Below are positions 61,563-64,000 of a stretch of DNA of 64,000 nt, piece by piece. Both the position numbers and the translations under genes were made by a program. This stretch comes from Aquamicrobium zhengzhouense (GTDB taxonomy: Bacteria > Pseudomonadota > Alphaproteobacteria > Rhizobiales > Rhizobiaceae): the NCBI RefSeq assembly GCF_016124105.1, contig NZ_JADGMQ010000009.1:1-64000 (forward strand), written 5' to 3'. Every line of letters begins with the position of its first letter. Within the stretch, counting starts at the first letter, position 1. Below the pieces are notes generated by a model. The model made no database searches. It was not told the origin of the DNA and saw only the letters and a program-made list of their open reading frames with translations.

Positions 61563-63871
61563 CGCCGCCTCCCAATTCTTGAGAGGAGCGATGAGGTGGC
61601 GATGCCAAGCAAGATACATGCGAAGATCAGCAGGACAGAGTACGATAGAATATTGGTCGATAGCCAGTTCGCGATGATCAGGCGGAAATTATTCAAGGTA
61701 AGGGGCCGGGTCAGCACAAGGCTCTGCTCTTTAGCTGGCAACGCGTTGATGGTTTGCTCGTCGCTGTCCAATGTGGCAAGTCGCCCAGACAGGCGAGACC
61801 AGTTGGGCAGGTTGGTGATTGCACTGACCCCATCAGTAAGCATCATGGCGTCAGGTGCTGTGAAGAGGGTCCAAACACCGTTACCGGCCGGGTTTACCCC
61901 TTGTGCGACCAGTAGCTGTGCCGGTTGGGAGGGCACGAAAGGCTTCTCTGAGCCAGGTGCGAACCTTAGCTGGCTGAGGCTTAGTTCAAACTTTCGCTCG
62001 AACCATTGGCCAATATTGTCCAACCAGGCGCCCTGCCCGATTCGCTGCCGCCACAATTCCGCGTCTGCTTGCGTTGCATCACCTTCAACCGGGACACCAC
62101 CGTGAGAGGCGACCCAGAAGGTCCGGGCTTCCTCCGACAGTTTGACCTGTGAAAACACTGGCGCCGGAATCGCGTTCACGGAACTGATGAATATGGCGTC
62201 CTGATCGCGCAGAGCATCGGGAGAGTTGGTCAAGGTGACCGGGACTGAGCGTCCCGCGCTCAGTGCAACGCGCGCCATGAGATCTGCGGCGACGGAGAGC
62301 GTCGCGGCGTCATTCCGCTCTAGATATATCGGCAAAGGCTCGGTCAGCCGCGTATACGGGAAGCCGGTGCCGCCGAGCGCAGCAAGGTTCGGATGCTGGC
62401 CGATACGGGCGAAGTCTGGGATCACGAAACGCGAGGAATTGAAGATCGCCAGACGCGGAGTTTCATCCGACAATCCTACCGCAGTACATGCCTCGTCCTC
62501 AGCCGTTTGCAGATTTGCCACGATCGTGACTTCGTTGAGGCCCGGTTTGAAATGCCGCATGGTCATGCGCAGAGGCAGCTGCTCGAGGATAGCGCCCCGC
62601 TGATCGTTCAGCGGCATTGAGACCGCAATCGAGCCGTTCACATAAACGTTGATCAGGCTCCCCGGCAGGACGTTAGCGGCATAGCCTGCGTCCAGTAGAA
62701 TCTGGGCCTCTCCATAGGAGTCCGCATAGAAGTCGGACGGTACTGCGAATTGGAAGCTGGTGCTGAAACTGCGCCCAGAAAAGCTCTCCGAGCGAATCCC
62801 CAGCTCCCGGAACGTCAGTTCGCGGCCGCCTAAAACCATAGGCGCGTTCGGAAGGTGCCACGCTTCCGTAATCACCGTGTCGCGCCTTGTTCCGGCAGCT
62901 CGGTCTATCGGCGCAAGAACCTCATCGAGCGCGCTGAGCCATTCGGAACGATTGCGTCCGCTCACGACGAATGTAGGCACGCTGGACTGCCCTTCCGCGA
63001 AGGCGGCAACGGGTCCGGTTGAGCTCGAAGGAAGGCGGACGCCCAGCGCTTCAATTTCGTCATGCGTTCCGAAAAACACACGCAAGCTTGCGTCTTCCTG
63101 TTCAGGGGAAGGTGCGGAGTCGATAACAAAGTCGAGATCCGGCAGGGGCAGATGCAGTGCGATTGCCTGAGCCAGCCGAAGAACGTCTGCGCTGATATCG
63201 CTTTGAGACATGCCGGGTGCGACAATCGCGATTGTCGCGCGGCCTGTGCCGTCTGCGGAGATCGTACGCAGATCCTCGACAGTCGTCAGTTTTGCTGCGG
63301 AGGGATCGCTCGAGCTTATGAAGGTCTGTGCTGCGTTGATGGCGCTCCACAATTCATAGGTCGATTCGATTGTGCAGTCGGTTCGATGGCGCTGACGTGC
63401 TCGCAGCGAGATATCGTTGCGTCCAGCGCGCAGAAGACCTGCAGGGATGTCGACCTGTATGTTCGCCACCCCATCTGCGGAGCGGACCGGCGTATCGATC
63501 ACCGCGGAATCATTGATCAGCAACTGGAGGCGTGATGCTTCTGGCGCGACAACGATGGCGTTGCTGTAGGCGAGTTGCAGTCGCATGGGCGCTTCGGCTT
63601 GCGCCTTGGTCAGGTTCAGTGCCCAGCCTTTGGAGGCGGTCTCACCCCGCAGCATCACATCTCCTGCAGGCAGGAGCCTGCGACGGAATTCGGCTTGTTG
63701 CGGCTGATCTGGAGATGCCAACGGTGATGGTTGCAGCTCGCGCGGTGCTGCGGGCTTTTCTCCCTCTGACTGAAGCGGACGCTCCGGAGACATGTCGAAA
63801 GGTGTGGGCTGGGCATGAAGCGAAGTCGTCGACGCCAGCGCAAGAAACAATGAAAGCGTATATCGGTTCAT
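61559..63871 (-). CDS. bcsB: Cellulose synthase periplasmic subunit BcsB
   Basis: The 770-residue protein has a signal peptide (MNRYTLSLFLALASTTSLHA), a proline-rich linker, two cellulose-binding/flavodoxin-like domain repeats (RRLLPAGDVMLRGE and GGRELTFRELGIRSESFSGR) and a C-terminal membrane anchor (NILSYSVLLIFACILLGIATSSLLS). It guides the nascent glucan through the periplasm and is required for BcsA activity. It overlaps bcsA upstream (ATGA) and bcsZ downstream. Confidence 0.93.
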   Translation of the reverse strand: MNRYTLSLFLALASTTSLHAQPTPFDMSPERPLQSEGEKPAAPRELQPSPLASPDQPQQAEFRRRLLPAGDVMLRGETASKGWALNLTKAQAEAPMRLQLAYSNAIVVAPEASRLQLLINDSAVIDTPVRSADGVANIQVDIPAGLLRAGRNDISLRARQRHRTDCTIESTYELWSAINAAQTFISSSDPSAAKLTTVEDLRTISADGTGRATIAIVAPGMSQSDISADVLRLAQAIALHLPLPDLDFVIDSAPSPEQEDASLRVFFGTHDEIEALGVRLPSSSTGPVAAFAEGQSSVPTFVVSGRNRSEWLSALDEVLAPIDRAAGTRRDTVITEAWHLPNAPMVLGGRELTFRELGIRSESFSGRSFSTSFQFAVPSDFYADSYGEAQILLDAGYAANVLPGSLINVYVNGSIAVSMPLNDQRGAILEQLPLRMTMRHFKPGLNEVTIVANLQTAEDEACTAVGLSDETPRLAIFNSSRFVIPDFARIGQHPNLAALGGTGFPYTRLTEPLPIYLERNDAATLSVAADLMARVALSAGRSVPVTLTNSPDALRDQDAIFISSVNAIPAPVFSQVKLSEEARTFWVASHGGVPVEGDATQADAELWRQRIGQGAWLDNIGQWFERKFELSLSQLRFAPGSEKPFVPSQPAQLLVAQGVNPAGNGVWTLFTAPDAMMLTDGVSAITNLPNWSRLSGRLATLDSDEQTINALPAKEQSLVLTRPLTLNNFRLIIANWLSTNILSYSVLLIFACILLGIATSSLLSRIGRRR

Positions 63872-64000
63872 GACTTTGCCCCGTTTTGCTGGGGTGCAGC
63901 CTGGCGATCATTGCCGCGAAGATAGCGGATCAGATAGGTAATCCCACGCGAGGTCTGGTAGAAGGCTAGCTGGAGGAACCAGATCGTCCCGCCGACCACG
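63868..64000 (-). CDS. bcsA: Cellulose synthase catalytic subunit BcsA, C-terminal end only
   Basis: The last 43 codons of a gene that enters from the right edge are visible, ending RYLRGNDRQAAPQQNGAKS with a hydrophobic/amphipathic stretch before it (GGTIWFLQLAFYQTSRGITY). The stop overlaps the bcsB ATG. The identity rests chiefly on the bcsA-bcsB-bcsZ order; the glycosyltransferase and PilZ domains lie outside the window. Confidence 0.7.
   Translation of the reverse strand, partial: VVGGTIWFLQLAFYQTSRGITYLIRYLRGNDRQAAPQQNGAKS

Overview
The window looks like a chromosome or chromid segment of a Rhizobiales bacterium, probably Rhizobiaceae. The reasons are the GC-rich coding bias, a DUF982 protein, EcfG-type sigma factors, a bcsA-bcsB-bcsZ cellulose operon of the rhizobial type, and the mix of TRAP, LIV and hexuronate genes. 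No rRNA, tRNA, CRISPR array or intact insertion sequence was seen.

Layout. 1-9.8 kb is a catabolic region: the end of a TRAP transporter operon, a ligA/ligB ring-cleavage operon with an alpha/beta hydrolase and a YciI protein, an SDR plus enolase-superfamily dehydratase operon, a hotdog thioesterase, a degenerate ECF sigma paralogue, and a gntR-uxuA pair. 9.9-15.5 kb holds a thioredoxin-reductase-like flavoprotein, a Thr/Ser/Gly-rich exported protein, a MOSC protein, an intact ECF sigma factor, an IS481-type remnant, a DUF4142 protein and a SulP transporter. 16-18.2 kb is a sodium/solute symporter with a 43-residue membrane partner. 18.2-24.2 kb is an RND efflux operon whose TetR regulator gene carries two apparent frameshifts while its tandem operators remain intact. 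25.5-33.8 kb is the glgX-treZ-malQ-treY operon. 33.8-39.3 kb holds a zinc exporter with an ArsR sensor, a minimal soxYZ/flavoprotein set and a catalase. 39.5-44.3 kb is a YhaO/YhaN (SbcCD-like) pair and 44.3-48.8 kb is a LIV-type ABC transporter. 49-52.9 kb holds a zinc alcohol dehydrogenase, three envelope/stress proteins and a frameshifted DUF892 gene. 53-58.4 kb is glgE plus a treS-maltokinase fusion, and 58.4-64 kb is a cellulose synthase operon.

The unifying signal is a promoter-like motif, GGAAC-N18/19-TT, which matches the known rhizobial EcfG/RpoE2 consensus. I found it upstream of nine genes (both ECF sigma genes, the exported Thr-rich protein, DUF4142, a 66-residue ORF, glgX, the envelope-stress trio, DUF892 and glgE) and once in front of a probable small RNA that ends in a T8 terminator. 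This suggests a general stress regulon covering trehalose and alpha-glucan cycling (GlgE, TreS-Pep2, GlgX, TreYZ, MalQ), envelope proteins and a non-coding RNA. The motif count was made by eye and has not been tested statistically.
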